From NCBI GenBank assembly GCA_029531795.1, contig JAPEIS010000011.1, positions 2,356,001 to 2,420,000 of the forward strand: 64,000 nucleotides of DNA, given 5' to 3'. The position numbers were made by a program, and so were the translations under genes. The notes beneath the pieces are model-generated. The model was not told where the DNA came from. It made no database searches and saw only the letters and a list, made by a program, of their open reading frames with translations. The DNA is from Sclerotinia nivalis. Its lineage: Eukaryota; Ascomycota; Leotiomycetes; Helotiales; Sclerotiniaceae. How positions within the stretch are numbered: position 1 is the stretch's first letter; each line of letters opens with the position of its first letter. This document shows, piece by piece, positions 1-12,792 of this stretch.

Positions 1-903
1 CCATGAATTTGGGGTAGGTATTTGAGGGGTGGAGGGGAAAGGAGTGATTGTACTTCACGTGCTACTACTTCGATTGAAAAGCTCAAATGAGTAGTTCCCA
101 ACGTTGATTTGGCTGAAAGAGTGGGGATAAAGAAACAAAGGAGAATGAGGAATCCGAGTGAGCCTCATTTTTTAGTCAATATTTGAAGGAGAGGAGAGAT
201 ACAAAAATAAATATAGTAGAGTTTTGCAAGGAAAGAAGAGAAAGAGCTTCGGATTCCCTCTTGTCATTCTTTGCTTTGCACTTTTCTTCCTTTCATGATA
301 CTACCCTGCCATTCTATTTATTCACTCTCTGACATAAAGGTTGCCCTCATCTACATCTTTGTTTCTAGTCTATCAATCTCACTTTCACTTCTCACAATAC
401 CTTTCTCCACTCTGATAACCTTACTGGCTGGTATTTTCCATTTAAACTACTCAAGTCAATCTGTTATATTCAATGTATTTCTCATTTTTCAACAAATTCA
501 GTTCGATCCAACACTGAAAGATGTCCTGTTACATCCTGTAGTATAAGGAAGTTAGTGTATTATTATCCATTGACCGCTGTCTAGCCAAGTGGCTTTTATC
601 CCTACAGTGTATACTTCACTAACATCATTATCCACGCCATTAGTTTGTTGTGTTTATTGAATCATAATCTAATTCACTATTCACCCATAACCGCTAAACC
701 AAATCTGTCAAAGTGTCCCACTGTAAATCACTTTCTGCTGTATTACCAAACCTGTTAAAAGAGGCACTTTGCTCTTGTAAGTCTCATTCCTATTTCCTTT
801 ATAACATACAGAACTATCTTCAACAACAACAACTTCCTCTTCTTATCTGCCTTTAGTTTGAGAATACTATCAAGATATTCTTGAGTTTTGTTGGCTGTCT
901 AGC
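1..903. other. Intergenic, no gene supported
   Basis: Pyrimidine- and A-rich sequence with short open frames only. The longest, at 271-546, is hydrophobic, has no recognised motif and no splice partners, so I do not call it. The stretch just before 904 is probably the promoter and 5' leader of the next gene. Confidence 0.5.
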
Positions 904-2168
904 ATGACAATGGAGAGCCAATCTAAGCGAAAATGTTTAGTAAAGGTTTCACCCAAGAAAAGAAGTCCCAAAAAATCCATATCAAAGAGAAAAAGATCAC
1001 AAGATTCTGAAGTAAGTTTTATTATCAATTTATTAAGGATATTGAGATCTGCTCCAAAATATCCAAGCCCATCTTCCTTATCCCACATCTTCCTTGTCCT
1101 ACAACTAGGCTCATTGCATCTTCTAGAAATTATACTAATACTTAATACTTTTGCTACAGAATGGAATACACGCTAGTAACTCCAATCGGCGCAAGAGGGC
1201 GCTCACCATAGATCCACCCACAGTTATAAATTCAAGTCCAGCTGAAAAATGGTATCTAGAGTTGCAAGCATGTTCCAAAACCGTTGACAGAGATTTCGAA
1301 AAGCTCGCCGCAATTGACAACCTTATGGAGCATGCTCTTGAAACGCATCGTAAATTGTTAGTAAGTGTTACTATTCAGGCAATGCCATGAGTATCAACGC
1401 TAATATTTGTTCCTTGTAGGATGAAAACATGACCAACTTCAGAAATGATTTCCCAGATATTACTGAAGCTCTGTGGCGTGACTTCTTGAGAGTTGCCTCA
1501 AAAAATCAACTCCTTGACAAGTTAGATGGCTGGCGCAAGGAGCAGGAGATTATTTACATGGATTCCCGGAAGAAGCTCGCAGAGATGAGCGAGAATTTTG
1601 AGAATGTTCGTTCATCACTTGGTCATGTAACATGAGTACATCCACTGACATTCATTAGGTGTACCCGAATTTTAAGCCTCAAGACAGTAACATTTATGTT
1701 GCCAGTCATGCAGATTCCGCGATTACTGATGACGAGCAGTTGGCCGCATTCTTCGCAAATCGCTCGCCCGAGGATGTTGCTAAGGACTTCAAGGCATTGC
1801 CGAGGTTTAGACTTACAAGGTGTGAGAAGATCCATTCCAGAGCTGAGCTTCCTCCGGCATATAGAGCTTTGATTGAGCGTGCACGACGATTTCCCGACCA
1901 TCCTGGCGTCATCTCATATGATACCGCGGGGGTTATACATAAGATAAGGAATTCACAAAGCAGAAGGGACAACGACAAATTTTGTGTCACCATGGATAAT
2001 ATCTGGATTTATAATGCGACGAGGGAAAAATATGAGCCACATCCAAATCAACAGATCTTCCACAATGCTTTCCAGCTTGAGTACTATCAGATGCAAAGGA
2101 GAAAAATAGTCTATGTCGAAATTTCAGAAGAAGACCTGCCCAATAGAAGTCGCTCAACCACAACCTAA
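904..2168 (+). CDS. Hypothetical protein, four exons
   Basis: I do not recognise this protein. Likely exons are 904-1011, 1160-1360, 1420-about 1605 and 1659-2168. The first three join in phase 0 across clear GT...AG introns (GTAAGT donors at 1012 and 1361). The third intron is uncertain: a GT at 1606 gives a 53-nt intron with a CACTGAC-like branch site, while the better-looking GTAACA at 1627 would leave only 32 nt. The product is about 334 residues. It starts with a lysine/serine-rich basic stretch (KRK and KKRSPKK, nuclear-signal-like), then a charged, probably helical middle, then a mixed C-terminal part of about 170 residues with many aromatic and charged residues. No signal peptide or membrane segment is seen. 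A nuclear role is possible from the basic N-terminus but is inference only. Confidence 0.6.
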
Positions 2169-4571
2169 AATCCTTTGAATCCATTCAGATCCATCTCAGT
2201 AACTGAACTATGAAATCACTAGAGAACATGGGTGACTGGGGGTGATCATCTGACTTTGGGGACATTTCAAGAAAATGCCCTCCCATTTCAGACCAAGGAA
2301 ACGTGGCGGAAAGAGCATTTCATTTCACTTTTTTCAATGGCGCGAAATATAAAAAAAAAGGGGAAAATAAAACGAAAAGCATTATAAGAAACGATGACAC
2401 AATACCAACCGCAATATTTTTGAACAACTTTCCGTGTCAGAGACTGCCTGCGAATTTCAATTACTCAGTATCACATCAACGGATCATTGGGCAAGGGAGC
2501 AAAAATGATGATGTCTGGAATCCATAATGTCGGCTCATTTGAACTAGAAAGATCACCCCACCATCACCATGCGTTCTCTGAGCTACTCGCCATACACACG
2601 CACTCACCGACGGTTCAGTTCGTGTCTTCTTTTTATGCGTGTCGAATTTGAGATTGCATTTACAGTCGGTAGTTGAGACAAAGTTTGTCTAGTTCACGGT
2701 TACATTTCTTTTTGCACAATGAATTTTAGGGCAGCTTCTGTCCGGCCGAGCCTGCTTTGCGATCGACTTGTACTTTGTGACTCGCACTAGCTTAGCAATT
2801 TCATATTAAGAAAATACAACTCACTTTCGTACGCAAATATGATGTAGTGACAGATGGTAGGGACTCAGCTGGGTATTCGCCTAATATTTGTGTTTTTGCT
2901 TTGTGAGATTGTTATTGTCTACTGTACCATCTATCCTATTCGTGATTTTTGACTTCAGTGCAATGATTTCTATATCCTGTGGAACAACAGGAACTCTAGC
3001 GAGTTTCCAAGTTGGGATAGCAATGCGATAATAGTATGGGAGACTGACCATTCACAACTCGCTCCCATAAGATCCCGATTCCGTTGTCGTGCTTCACGAC
3101 GGGAGACTGCTTCGACAACGATTTGTACCGAGCATTTTGTTTGGAGTCCCCTTCGGGCGCAACTGAAGGGTTGCGAGAACAGGGTTTTGAGGCATTTTGA
3201 CCTACCAAATCCCTTTCTCAGATAAAACTTACATTAAACAATCAACAAAGACCCTTCCTGATCTTCTTCCCGGTCCATGTCTCTCGTTCCCTGCCTTACT
3301 CCCGGGCCAGGAACTCGGGAAAATCAGGGGCGCAACCAAACTGAATTTTTAGGTATTCTGCCTATCAGATAATTTTACCTATCCAGAAATAGCCCAATGT
3401 TATTCCTCTTCGGAGAATCGCACTGTCGCTTCTCCTTTCCCGTTTTCTGTTTCCTGATCTGCTTTCCGAGGGGAGAATCAAGGAATATTAGATATGCGAC
3501 CAAACGACAATCGGCCTATCGAATCCCTTAATTCCAAAATTAGACACTACAAAACTTCAAACTTCTTCCCTCTTCAGATGAAGCTTTCTACCTCTGATTC
3601 CAGATGACTGAGAAAGAGCGGGACACATGTAATCCATTTCAGCCATGTTTATCTTGTGATTTTAACCCACCAGATACATCGTTTTTGCTAATAAATCGTC
3701 GCGAAGACAAAACATGACTAAGTGAAGAATACGAGTTTGCCCAAGTATCCTTTGTCATTTTGTGTTAAAGATTCGGTATATAAGAGAAATTAAACTAGAG
3801 AGTGGAGGGATTTCGAAAACTGAGCACGTTAGGAATTGCAGGTATTAGGGCTCTGAGAGCTGTGCTTGAAGAGGTGTTGAAGTGTGTTATGATACAAATA
3901 TGGGGAGGAGAGTTAAGGGGAGAATGAAGAGAAATTTTAGACACGGATGAAGAGTTCCACTACTGAGGGAGATAAGTCACAGAGTGAGATATGAAATAGA
4001 TGTACATGGAAAATAATAATAATAATATGGAATGTTTATTTGAAAAACAAGCGGTTTTACTTAGAGGATGAATTGAACATTGATATAGTATAATATCAAG
4101 AATCGCAGTGTCAAGTTGTAAAACTACCACGTGGTTAGCAGATTCTAAGACCGTGATCTTAGTTATGTTGGAATATTCATGACCTGTTCAACTTAACTAT
4201 CACTCAATGGACCAAACACTGAGTGCAGTTAATGGTGAGGATCCATACAATATGGATACTCGTCTCTTTTTGGGGGGGGGGGGGGGAAGAAATATGAATT
4301 CGACACCTACACTAAAATAAAAATAGAAGTGATGCCAGACATTCTGGTGAAATTTATACTAAAGATCTGATGTCCTTAGCTCGGATCAAACATCGCATTG
4401 CCAACTCTCCACGGATGTTCCATTACCGCCGCCGCATCTAAGTTCAAATATTATATCCCCAGAAATTCTTCTTTCTTCCACCAAATCGCGAGAATATAGG
4501 ATGCCTCATCAAGAGGACCAAAGGCAACTTTGTCAGGTCATGATGATACGAACATCTCCCATCACATTCAC
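2169..4571. other. Long intergenic stretch, nothing assigned
   Basis: About 2.4 kb without a supportable gene. Short frames at 2303-2527 (+) and 2996-3208 (-) lack family motifs and introns. A run of 15 G lies at 4272-4286 and a short TAA/AAT microsatellite near 4013-4027. The last part is the 3' side of the minus-strand ERG28 gene. Confidence 0.45.
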
Positions 4572-5101
4572 TTATTTAACATAGAATCCCCACTGCATCC
4601 ACATCCAAATCAAGGTCCCGGTAGATACCGCCGCTGGCCCCGCCAATCCCTTCCCCATCTTCGCAGTACCAAACACCAACCACTCACCCATAAAATGTAA
4701 CCAGGCAACAATAAACGTCGCATACCCCAATTGATATATTTGTGGATTACTGATGTAGTATGCAGCCTGAAGACGAACAATCGCAGTGATGAGAGTCCAT
4801 GTTCCGAATGTGCGAGAAGACAGAGGTGTCGCGGAGGTAGTTGGAGGGTAGGATTGAGAGGTGCTTTTGCTGGGAGGAGTGTTGGATTTAGGAATTGCGT
4901 TGTAGATCTGGGAGTTAAAGTGGAGAGTGAAGTAGCATTGGACTGTGTTGAAGAGGGAGGTTATGGAGATCTACGGGAGTGATGGGGTTAGTGCTGGAAT
5001 TATTTACAAGGACAGTGAGTGATACGTACGAAGAGAAGCCATTGCGGAAGTACACCTTCATGTTGAGGTAGATAGCTGGTGAGGGTAGTGAGGAAACTCA
5101 T
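4572..5101 (-). CDS. ERG28: ERG28, ergosterol biosynthesis scaffold protein
   Basis: The gene is split by one intron, so no long continuous frame shows it. Exon 1 is 5030-5101 (24 codons, starts MSFLTTLTSYLPQHEGVLPQ). The intron at 4971-5029 has a GTACGT donor and a TAG acceptor. Exon 2 is 4572-4970 (132 codons plus stop), giving 156 residues, a normal length for Erg28. The start LPQHEGVLPQWLLF, the middle LSSRTFGTWTLITAIVRL with AAYYISNPQIYQL, and HFMGEWLVFGT are the recognisable family blocks, and several hydrophobic segments fit an ER membrane protein. In yeast Erg28 tethers the sterol C-4 demethylation enzymes (Erg25/26/27) and Erg6. It is divergent from the next gene, another ER lipid enzyme, with 412 bp between the starts. 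Confidence 0.93.
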
Positions 5102-5513
5102 ATTGAGCGGGTATATTTGAATATTTGATTTCTGATGGAATTGAATGATGTCGTGGTGATTAGGTAGATTGGTATAATATCAATCAGAGCTCAGAACATT
5201 TTTAGTATGAAATATGAATGAGTGGTATGAATGAAGTACTCGAGTAGGAAGTAAACCAAAAAAAATAAAAACTTCAGCCTTGTACAAGGGTTCGGAATTG
5301 GTCCCCCCCGTCCCGCGTTATCGACAAATAAATAAATTACTTAGTTTGGTACCTTGCTCCCGCCAATAGTGAGAGCTCTTGTCTCTCTTGTCTACAAGCT
5401 AATCTAATCTCAACATTTCTCCTCTCTCCTCTCAACTTTCTTCACAGCAAGAAAGTTCCCCCACCTCCACCAATTCATACCAATTCTTTTCCCATTCATT
5501 GTCAATTGACAAA
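5102..5513. promoter_or_regulatory. Divergent promoter region, ERG28 / ketoacyl reductase
   Basis: The two start codons face away from each other with 412 bp between them, so both 5' leaders and promoters lie here. The side next to the plus-strand gene is CT-rich (about 5390-5480), typical of fungal leaders. A C-rich run (CCCCCCCG) lies near 5305. No specific factor site is claimed. Confidence 0.6.
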
Positions 5514-6604
5514 ATGGTTCTCGATACTATTCTGTCATATGTGCCAAAAGTTGTCCTTACCGGGCTTGCTGGTATTGGAGCTTTCATTGTCGCTGGCAAA
5601 GTCATCAGCTATATCCGGCTTTTAATAAGTCTATTCGTCCTATCAGGAAAGAATGTAAGGGTCCTTGATAAGTTCATAAGCCAACTAACTGTTTGAGTTG
5701 GAATCAATTTTGTATGGTTGACTAATGAAAACAATAACAGCTTCGTACCTATGGAAAGAAAGGAACTTGGGCAGTAGTAACTGGAGCTTCTGATGGTCTC
5801 GGAAAAGAATATGCAATTCAACTTGCCCAGAAAGGCTTCAATGTTGTTCTCATCTCCCGTACCGAATCAAAACTTCAAACCCTTGCCTCCGAGATCCAAA
5901 CCAAATATGCTGGTTCAAATATTCAGACAAAGATTCTTGCAATGGATTTTGCTGCGAACAGGGATGAAGATTATACAAAATTGAAGGCTCTTGTTGATGG
6001 ACTTGACGTAGGAATCTTAGTCAATAATGTTGGACAGAGTCACAGCATTCCAGTTCCATTCATTCAAACTACAAAGGAGGAGATAAGGGATATTATTACC
6101 ATCAACTGCATAGGTACACTTCGAGTTACTCAAATTGTAGCACCCGGAATGGTTCAGCGCAAACGAGGATTGATTTTAACCATGGGTTCGTTTGGTGGAT
6201 GGTTACCTACTCCTTTACTGGCCACCTATTCTGGAAGCAAGGCATTCTTACAACAATGGTCAACATCTCTCGGAGGTGAACTTGAGGGTACAGGGGTTGA
6301 CGTAGAGTTGGTATTGAGCTACCTCGTTACAACCGCAATGAGCAAGATTCGACGTACCAGCATGTTTATACCAAATCCAAGAACATTTGTCAAGACTACT
6401 TTGGCCAAGGTTGGTAGAAGCGGAGGTGCCCAGAAGATCGCTTATACAAGTACACCATTCTGGGGTCATGCGTTAATGCAGTGGTGGTTGGAGAATACGT
6501 TGGGTGTTGGAGGATCTTTTGTGGTTAATCAAAATAAGATTATGCATCAGAGTATCAGGACTAGAGCTTTGAAAAAGGCTGAAAGGGATGCTAAGAAGGC
6601 CTGA
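5514..6604 (+). CDS. Very-long-chain 3-oxoacyl-CoA reductase (ER)
   Basis: Exons 5514-5654 and 5741-6604, phase 0, give 334 residues. The ATG at 5514 begins [10 protein letters not shown]; a further-upstream in-frame TTG is not a start. The N-terminal 45 residues are a hydrophobic membrane segment. The rest is a short-chain dehydrogenase: cofactor loop TGASDGLG at 61-68, NNVG at 142-145, catalytic Ser197, Tyr210 and Lys214 in the YSGSK block. Membrane anchor, size and the FSGxW-like block before the tyrosine match the yeast Ifa38/YBR159w and human HSD17B12 family. That enzyme carries out the first reduction in elongation of very-long-chain fatty acids for sphingolipids, using NADPH at the ER. 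The C-terminus is lysine-rich (KKA end), compatible with ER retention but not a canonical KKXX signal. Divergent from ERG28. Confidence 0.92.
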
Positions 6605-7466
6605 GTTCGATAAACAACCCCTTGTTGACTGGATTGGAAAATGATGATGCAGTGGAGCGTTGCAGACGTGGTAGGGAATGAGATACCCAAATTGCTATAT
6701 ACGCGCTGCATATGCTAGGAATCTGGTGGTAGATGGAAGAAGTATTATTATGATGAGAAGGGACTCACGAGAACCATTAGATTATATATCTGATCTGATT
6801 ACTTTGGAGCGAGAAGCCGAAAACAATGGATGTCCATTATGGATTACGCAGTTATGCTAATGCAGACTGGATATGGAATATAATAATCGATAGAAAGGCG
6901 TGGCTAGAAATGATGATTATTCACAGTTACTATCTGTTACCGTATTGCTTGCTTGAAAAGTGAATTGCAGGAAACCTTTCTTACTCAAAAGTAAAAGGAT
7001 CACTAACATATTGAGGACATACATCCCCCATCACCCCATGCCATCTCTCGTCTTCATCTGAATTCCTTTGGCATCCATTTTTATCTTTTTTGAATATATT
7101 CCAAACAATCTTGGAGAACTCGATCAAATTCTCATTGTTTTTTGCTTTCCATATCACGTGACCCATAAATATTTATCCTGGAAGCTTCGACCGCGTCGCG
7201 AGGCTCATCTAGAGAGTTGCAGCTCTAAACAGAAAAAAATAACAGCTGCAGGTATACAACCAGGACCTTGGCCTCGATCAACCTCGAATTTTACAACCAT
7301 TTTGCCTTCATCGCACAACTTCCAAAGATTATCATATCATCACGACTCAATCGCTCTTTTCTTCATGAAGTTTTTTTAATCTTTAATTCCATCTTCTGCA
7401 GAATTCCTTCTCGCGACAGCATTTATTTGGAGATTGGTTAATTATCAGCCAGGGAAAATAAAAAAG
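6605..7466. other. Intergenic region upstream of NUP170
   Basis: No supported gene; frames at 6678-6860 and 7068-7379 are short and without motifs. A palindromic CACGTG box lies at 7155-7160, about 310 bp before the nucleoporin ATG. It could bind a bHLH factor such as Cbf1 or a USF-like protein; this is inference from the motif alone. Confidence 0.45.
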
Positions 7467-10400
7467 ATGGCTCTTCCAGGGACACCACAAAGACCTTTAC
7501 CAGGTGCATATTTCATGACACCTGCTCCTCCGAGATTCAATCAACCTCCTCCACCGCAACCTCTATTTCGACCACCGCAGCCGCATTCTGGACGTGAGCC
7601 AACTCCACCTCGAGATGGACCAATACCTCCTCCAATTCAAGCTCAAATCATACCGCAATCCTTATCGCCTATATCGCGAGCTGCAAAAACCATCAATGAA
7701 GTTCTGCAAAGAGAATCGAGCTTTCCCGACCTCGATAGTTATGTCAAGCGTGAGTTTACATCATATTATTTACATGAGATACAACTAACGGTTCCGCAGA
7801 GGGCATTTCTTCCGACTATGAACTTCCATCTCCTACCTCTGATCCTGCCTGGGTTCCTTTCCAAAAGATGAGAATGTACGATATTCCCGATACGATTTAC
7901 GACCAATACAATAATGCTGCTTTTGGTACTTCAATGGGTCTTTTCGCGGAGTTAAATCATGCCTGGGCTGCTATCGACAATGCGCTATATCTATGGGACT
8001 ATACAAGTCCAAATCCAACGTTACGAGGATTCGAAGATCAGCCAAACGGTATTAGAGCTGTGAAACTGGTGGTACCGCGCAAAGGAGTTTTCATTAGTGC
8101 TATTACGCACATCGTGGTGGTCGCAACCACTCAAGACATTATCTTGTTGGGTGTCGCAAATGCAGTCGATGAGCATGGAAATAGGACCTTGGAGCTTTAC
8201 AGAACGGGCATGACGCTCTCTATAAGAGGGCTCGATGTCACAGTAATTGAGGGATCAGCAGATACAGGGCGCATATTTTTTGCCGGAGGAGCTAACCAAG
8301 TCTATGAACTTACATATCAAAATGAAGATAAATGGTTTTCGAATAAAACGGGGAAGCTCAATCACACGAGTCCTGGATACACATCTTTGGTTCCCATACC
8401 TTGGGGTCGGACGACGACTGAGGTTGTAGTGGATATGGTTGTCGATGATTCCCGTCGCCTGTTATACACCCTTTCCTCCGAATCCACCATTCGAACATTC
8501 CACATGGATAGCGCTACTACTTTAACACAAGTCATTGAAAAGAAGCGACAAGATGTCTTGAGAGATATCTCTCACATGATTTCGCCCACGCCCCTTTTGT
8601 CTTCTCATATGCGAATCGTTTCCATCAGTCCCATATCTGCAAGGGAAGGAATAAAGCTTCATCTTATGGCCACTACCACATCTGGATGTAGGATATTTCT
8701 CAGTGCAACTCGTGGTTATGCTTATGGTTTCCAAAGCGGGCAGGGTGCTCCACAGAGTATGCAGGTTCAACACATCAGATTTCCACCCAGGCTTGATCGA
8801 CCTGGAAACAGATCTTATCCGGGACTTGAACCAGCGATTGAGACCAGCTCCGAAGCTCTAGCTCATACACGGAAAGGTCTTAGGTATCCTCCAGGTTTCT
8901 TCTTCTGCTTTGTTTCCAAGGAGACCCGTGATGGGAGCGACGCTCTTTTCTTGTCAGCCCCAGATACTGGTCGCATAGCAGCGCAAGCAAGAGATTTGGC
9001 CGTTCAACAAGGATTGCGATATTGCGAATCGGCATTTTGGCTCGAGATGGGTAGCCGTGCTGAGGCTATTGGTCTTGTGACGAAACCATTCGCTGCTTCA
9101 GAGCAACCTCTGGGCTTCGGAAATGAGCTCGCAACGCAATATGACTTGCCTACCCCGGAAGTTGCTATTATGACAAACTCTGGAATTCATATCGTTCGAC
9201 GCCGACGTCTTGTGGATATATTCGCCTCTGCAATTCGAAGTGGATTCGATGATGGAGAAACTGAGATTAAGAAGTTCATTCGACAATATGGTAGAGGAGA
9301 GACGACTGCGACCGCTTTGGCCGTCGCCTGTGGACAGGGCGGTGATGCTTCGATAGTTGGAGAGAGGAGGATAGTCGACCCAGACACGATTGAAGCTGCA
9401 AGAAGAGCATTCGTCGAACATGGTGGACGTGCATCTATGGACCAGAACATGGTTGTCGAAGGACCTACCCAGGCAATTGAAAATGTACGACCTTCCTCGA
9501 GACACGACGGACTTGCCCTTTACATGGCGAGATTAGTCCGTAGTCTTTGGAAATCTCCTGTCATAAAAATGGAGACAGCCAAACAAGTGGTTGCTATAAA
9601 GCCAACAATTAATAAAAAGAAGCTAGCTGCGGTTCAGGATGAGCTTATGAAATTGTCAAAATTCTTAGAGGACAACAAGACATTCATTGAGGGGTTGTCT
9701 GGACCCGAGGGTCTCAATCGCGTCACAAGTCAGCAGGAGGACCTTGCTCTGCAAGGCGAACATCAAGCGTTGCATTCCTTACAAATCCTTAACACGAGCA
9801 TTGTGGAAGGAATATCTTTCGTGCAAATGTTCTTCGAGGAACGAGTCGATGATATATGGGCTGCATTGGATGACACAGCGAAACAACAGCTTCGAGAACT
9901 AACATTCGAGCTACTTTTCTCCACTGATAACGGAAAAAATTTGGCGAAGTTGTTGGTGAAAGAGATTGTGAACCGCAACATTGCTCAAGGGTCAAATGTT
10001 GACACGGTCGCGGAAGCCCTTAGAAGACGCTGTGGCACTTTCTGTAGTCCTGATGATGTCATTATTTTCAGGGCTCAGGAGCAGTTGCAACGAGCAACCA
10101 GCGTTGGCCCTTCAACTGATCACGGGAGAGCACTTCTCAATGAGAGTGTTCGATTGTTTCAGGAAGTCGCGGGTGTCTTGTCCCAAGACAATTTGTATAG
10201 CGCTTGCTCGCAATTTGCCGCCAACAAATTTTATGCTGGTGCCATCAGCCTGGCGCTACTTGTTGCCCACGAATCCGATCGTGGCAACAAAGCTTTGTCG
10301 TGGCTTAATGATGGCAGACCTGCCGACGATCCGCGAGCAAGCTCCTTCCATTTTCGCAAGGATTGTTACGATGTTGTGAAGGAAATTCTGACTGCTGTCG

Positions 10401-11633
10401 ACAACGACACTGGGAACGCACCAGAAATGGTCGATGGTAGGCAATCCACTCCAGCTAGAATGCGCGAAGAAGCGCATCAAGTGGTTGATGACTCAGATGA
10501 TGAGGTCTTCCAATATGATCTATTTGATTGGTACCTTGAACAGGGCTGGATGGACAGAATCATTGCCACTGACTCACCCTTCATTGTCAAATATCTTGAG
10601 CGAACTGCTAGCGAAAGTATGGAGAATTCCGACTTACTTTGGAGATACTACGTTCATCGAGAGGACTACTCTGCCGCTGCCGGTGTACAACTTACTTTGG
10701 CGAAGAGTGAACTTGCAATCACCTTGCAAAGAAGAATTGAATACTTGAGCAGAGCCAAGGCAAACGCTCAAACACAAGGTGGTGCAGTTCACAGACAAGC
10801 ACGACAAATTATGTTACATGAGGCTGGCGAGTTACTCGACGTTGCTAATATTCAACATGAATTATTGCAACGTTTGAGAGCCGATACTAGGATTCCTCAA
10901 GCACGAAAAGATACTGTAGTGACAGACCTTGATGGCGTCATTCAACCACTCTCTGTCGTATGTTCACCCTTACCATTACATTTTGCTTGTAACTGCTAAT
11001 TTCTTACAGCTTTTCAATGAATATGCCGATCAAGGCCAATACTATGACATCTGTCTTCAAATTTTTGCAGCAGCCAATCACCACAATCAGGCTGATATCA
11101 AGACTATGTGGGAACAACTTCTACAATCCATACAAGCCCGTGTAGAGGAAGACCCACAGGCACAAAACGAACGTCCATATGAAGCTATTGTCAACATTAT
11201 TCGGGAGATGTCGCAAAAGCTCTCTGGATACGAGATTGTCTTCTCTCCTAGTATCCTCATTCCCCTCGTCGAAACATACGCTGCTGAACATGCTCACCCA
11301 GGTCCCACGAACTGGGTTCCAGATTTGTTCCTCAGCGTGTCGTTCGATCCTGACACAATCATCAATATTTTAGAAGGGATGTTCTACAATGAAGTCAATC
11401 CGTTCGTGGGACCGAATAGAATAGTTCTTGCAAATCACATTGTTTATGTGGCGGAACAATGGTATGAGGACTGTCTTAGACACAACAAAAGGGTTTTTGG
11501 AGGGGAGGTGCAGAAGGACCTGATTGGACAGCTTTTGGCAGAGTTGAGTGCCGCTGCATATAGAGATGATCCAGTGGGAAGGCAGAGGATTATGGAGTTG
11601 AGAAGGAGGATTGGGTTGGGAGGATTGCGATGA
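7467..11633 (+). CDS. NUP170: Nuclear pore protein Nup155/Nup170 family
   Basis: Three exons: 7467-7749, 7800-10957 and 11010-11633, with GTGAGT and GTATGT donors and CAG acceptors; all frames join (a split CAG codon at the first junction). The product is 1354 residues, the usual length for Nup155/Nup170. The first 70 residues are proline-rich and disordered-looking. The motif KMRMYDIPDTIYDQYNNA, followed by TSMGLFAELNHAWAAIDNAL, begins the non-repetitive nucleoporin beta-propeller (about residues 115-560). The remainder is a long alpha-solenoid ending RRRIGLGGLR. The protein is an inner-ring scaffold of the nuclear pore that binds Nup53/59 and the pore membrane. No FG repeats are present, as expected. 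The start at 7467 is the first ATG in frame; an upstream in-frame TTG at 7434 is not used. Confidence 0.95.
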
Positions 11634-12792
11634 GCGAACAGCCGGGATGGATAACTTATCGAGACGAAGACGAAAAGGGGAAACTTGTAATTGGAAATGA
11701 AAATGAGTGCAGGGAAATTCCTGACAATATCTCCTTGCCATGAATGGCATCCGTGGGCATAATTTGGGCATTGAAGCTTGGAGTTGGGGTGAACTTGTTT
11801 GTTTTGTTTTGATACTAGGTGAAGGAAAGGGAAAGTCAATCGAACTACCCTTCTCTGTCTGTGGACAGAGAAGCGTATGTCAAATGCAGCAGTCCCATGT
11901 GCTGATACAAGGATGCAGGGCTCGTGGATGAAAAGCGCTGAAGATAGATGGTTGATATGCTTTGTAACTTATAGATGAGATGGCCTGTGTTCGTTGGTAA
12001 TGATGATTTTTATAGTCAGTGGTGAAAAGTGAAAAGGGAGGGAAAGCTAGTTCTAGTTAGTGAGTCGTGGGCGGAGAAGACTGAGAGAATGAAACTGAAT
12101 AGATACCATAGTAAATGAAACGAATAATCTTTGACTGCTAGTTGCTTTGTGATGGGCGGGTGTGAGTATGGTTCGGTAAAGTTATCCGGTCTATTGTGTA
12201 AATACTGGTAGTATGTACATTGCGCTTGTGAAACATGCTAGTGTATTGCTCCCAATTGATAAAGTGGCAGCGAATGCCGCTACATGAGATATATGCTATC
12301 TCCCTCCTTTGGATAAGAAATCAATGTCTACAGTCTACTCGTTTGTTGCTATGCGTGTGTAAATTATCTATGACTGGTCTTGGTGCAGGATAAATTATTT
12401 CACAAGCGATTGGTTTTTGCTTGGGGATGGGCATAAGCTTATCTCTTAAAAAGCAGAGCATAGTATACCAAAGGTCAGAGATCTAGAAACAGTACAATAT
12501 TATTGTAATATCATGAGGCGCGCAAAGAGATCGATCATATTTGGGATATATGGTGTTGGATAAATGAAAGGAATGCATTTCGAGAGATTTAGATATGGCA
12601 GATGAGCTATGAAGGGAAAGATTAAGTATGGATGGTAAGGCTGGAACGTATCTGAGGTCAATAGAACACTTGGTACTGGTAGATGATTTTGATCATGGAA
12701 GATGGACGGAAATAGAGATGATGACTGAAAACCCCGTACAAATGAAAGACATTGCCGATTACATATAAATCTAGCCGTGATCCATTAATTAT
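11634..12792. other. Convergent 3' intergenic region
   Basis: Lies between the ends of NUP170 (+) and the rhodopsin-domain gene (-), so it holds both 3' untranslated regions. Small frames on both strands here are low-complexity shadows. No hairpin terminator or RNA gene was recognised. Confidence 0.5.

Noticed and set aside
271..546. 91-codon hydrophobic frame
   Set aside because: No motif, no splice context, pyrimidine-rich composition; more likely a chance frame before the first gene.
4731..4982. 83-codon plus-strand frame
   Set aside because: Exact antisense of ERG28 exon 2, which has a clear family match.
9098..9505. 135-codon minus-strand frame
   Set aside because: Antisense shadow of the NUP170 coding sequence.
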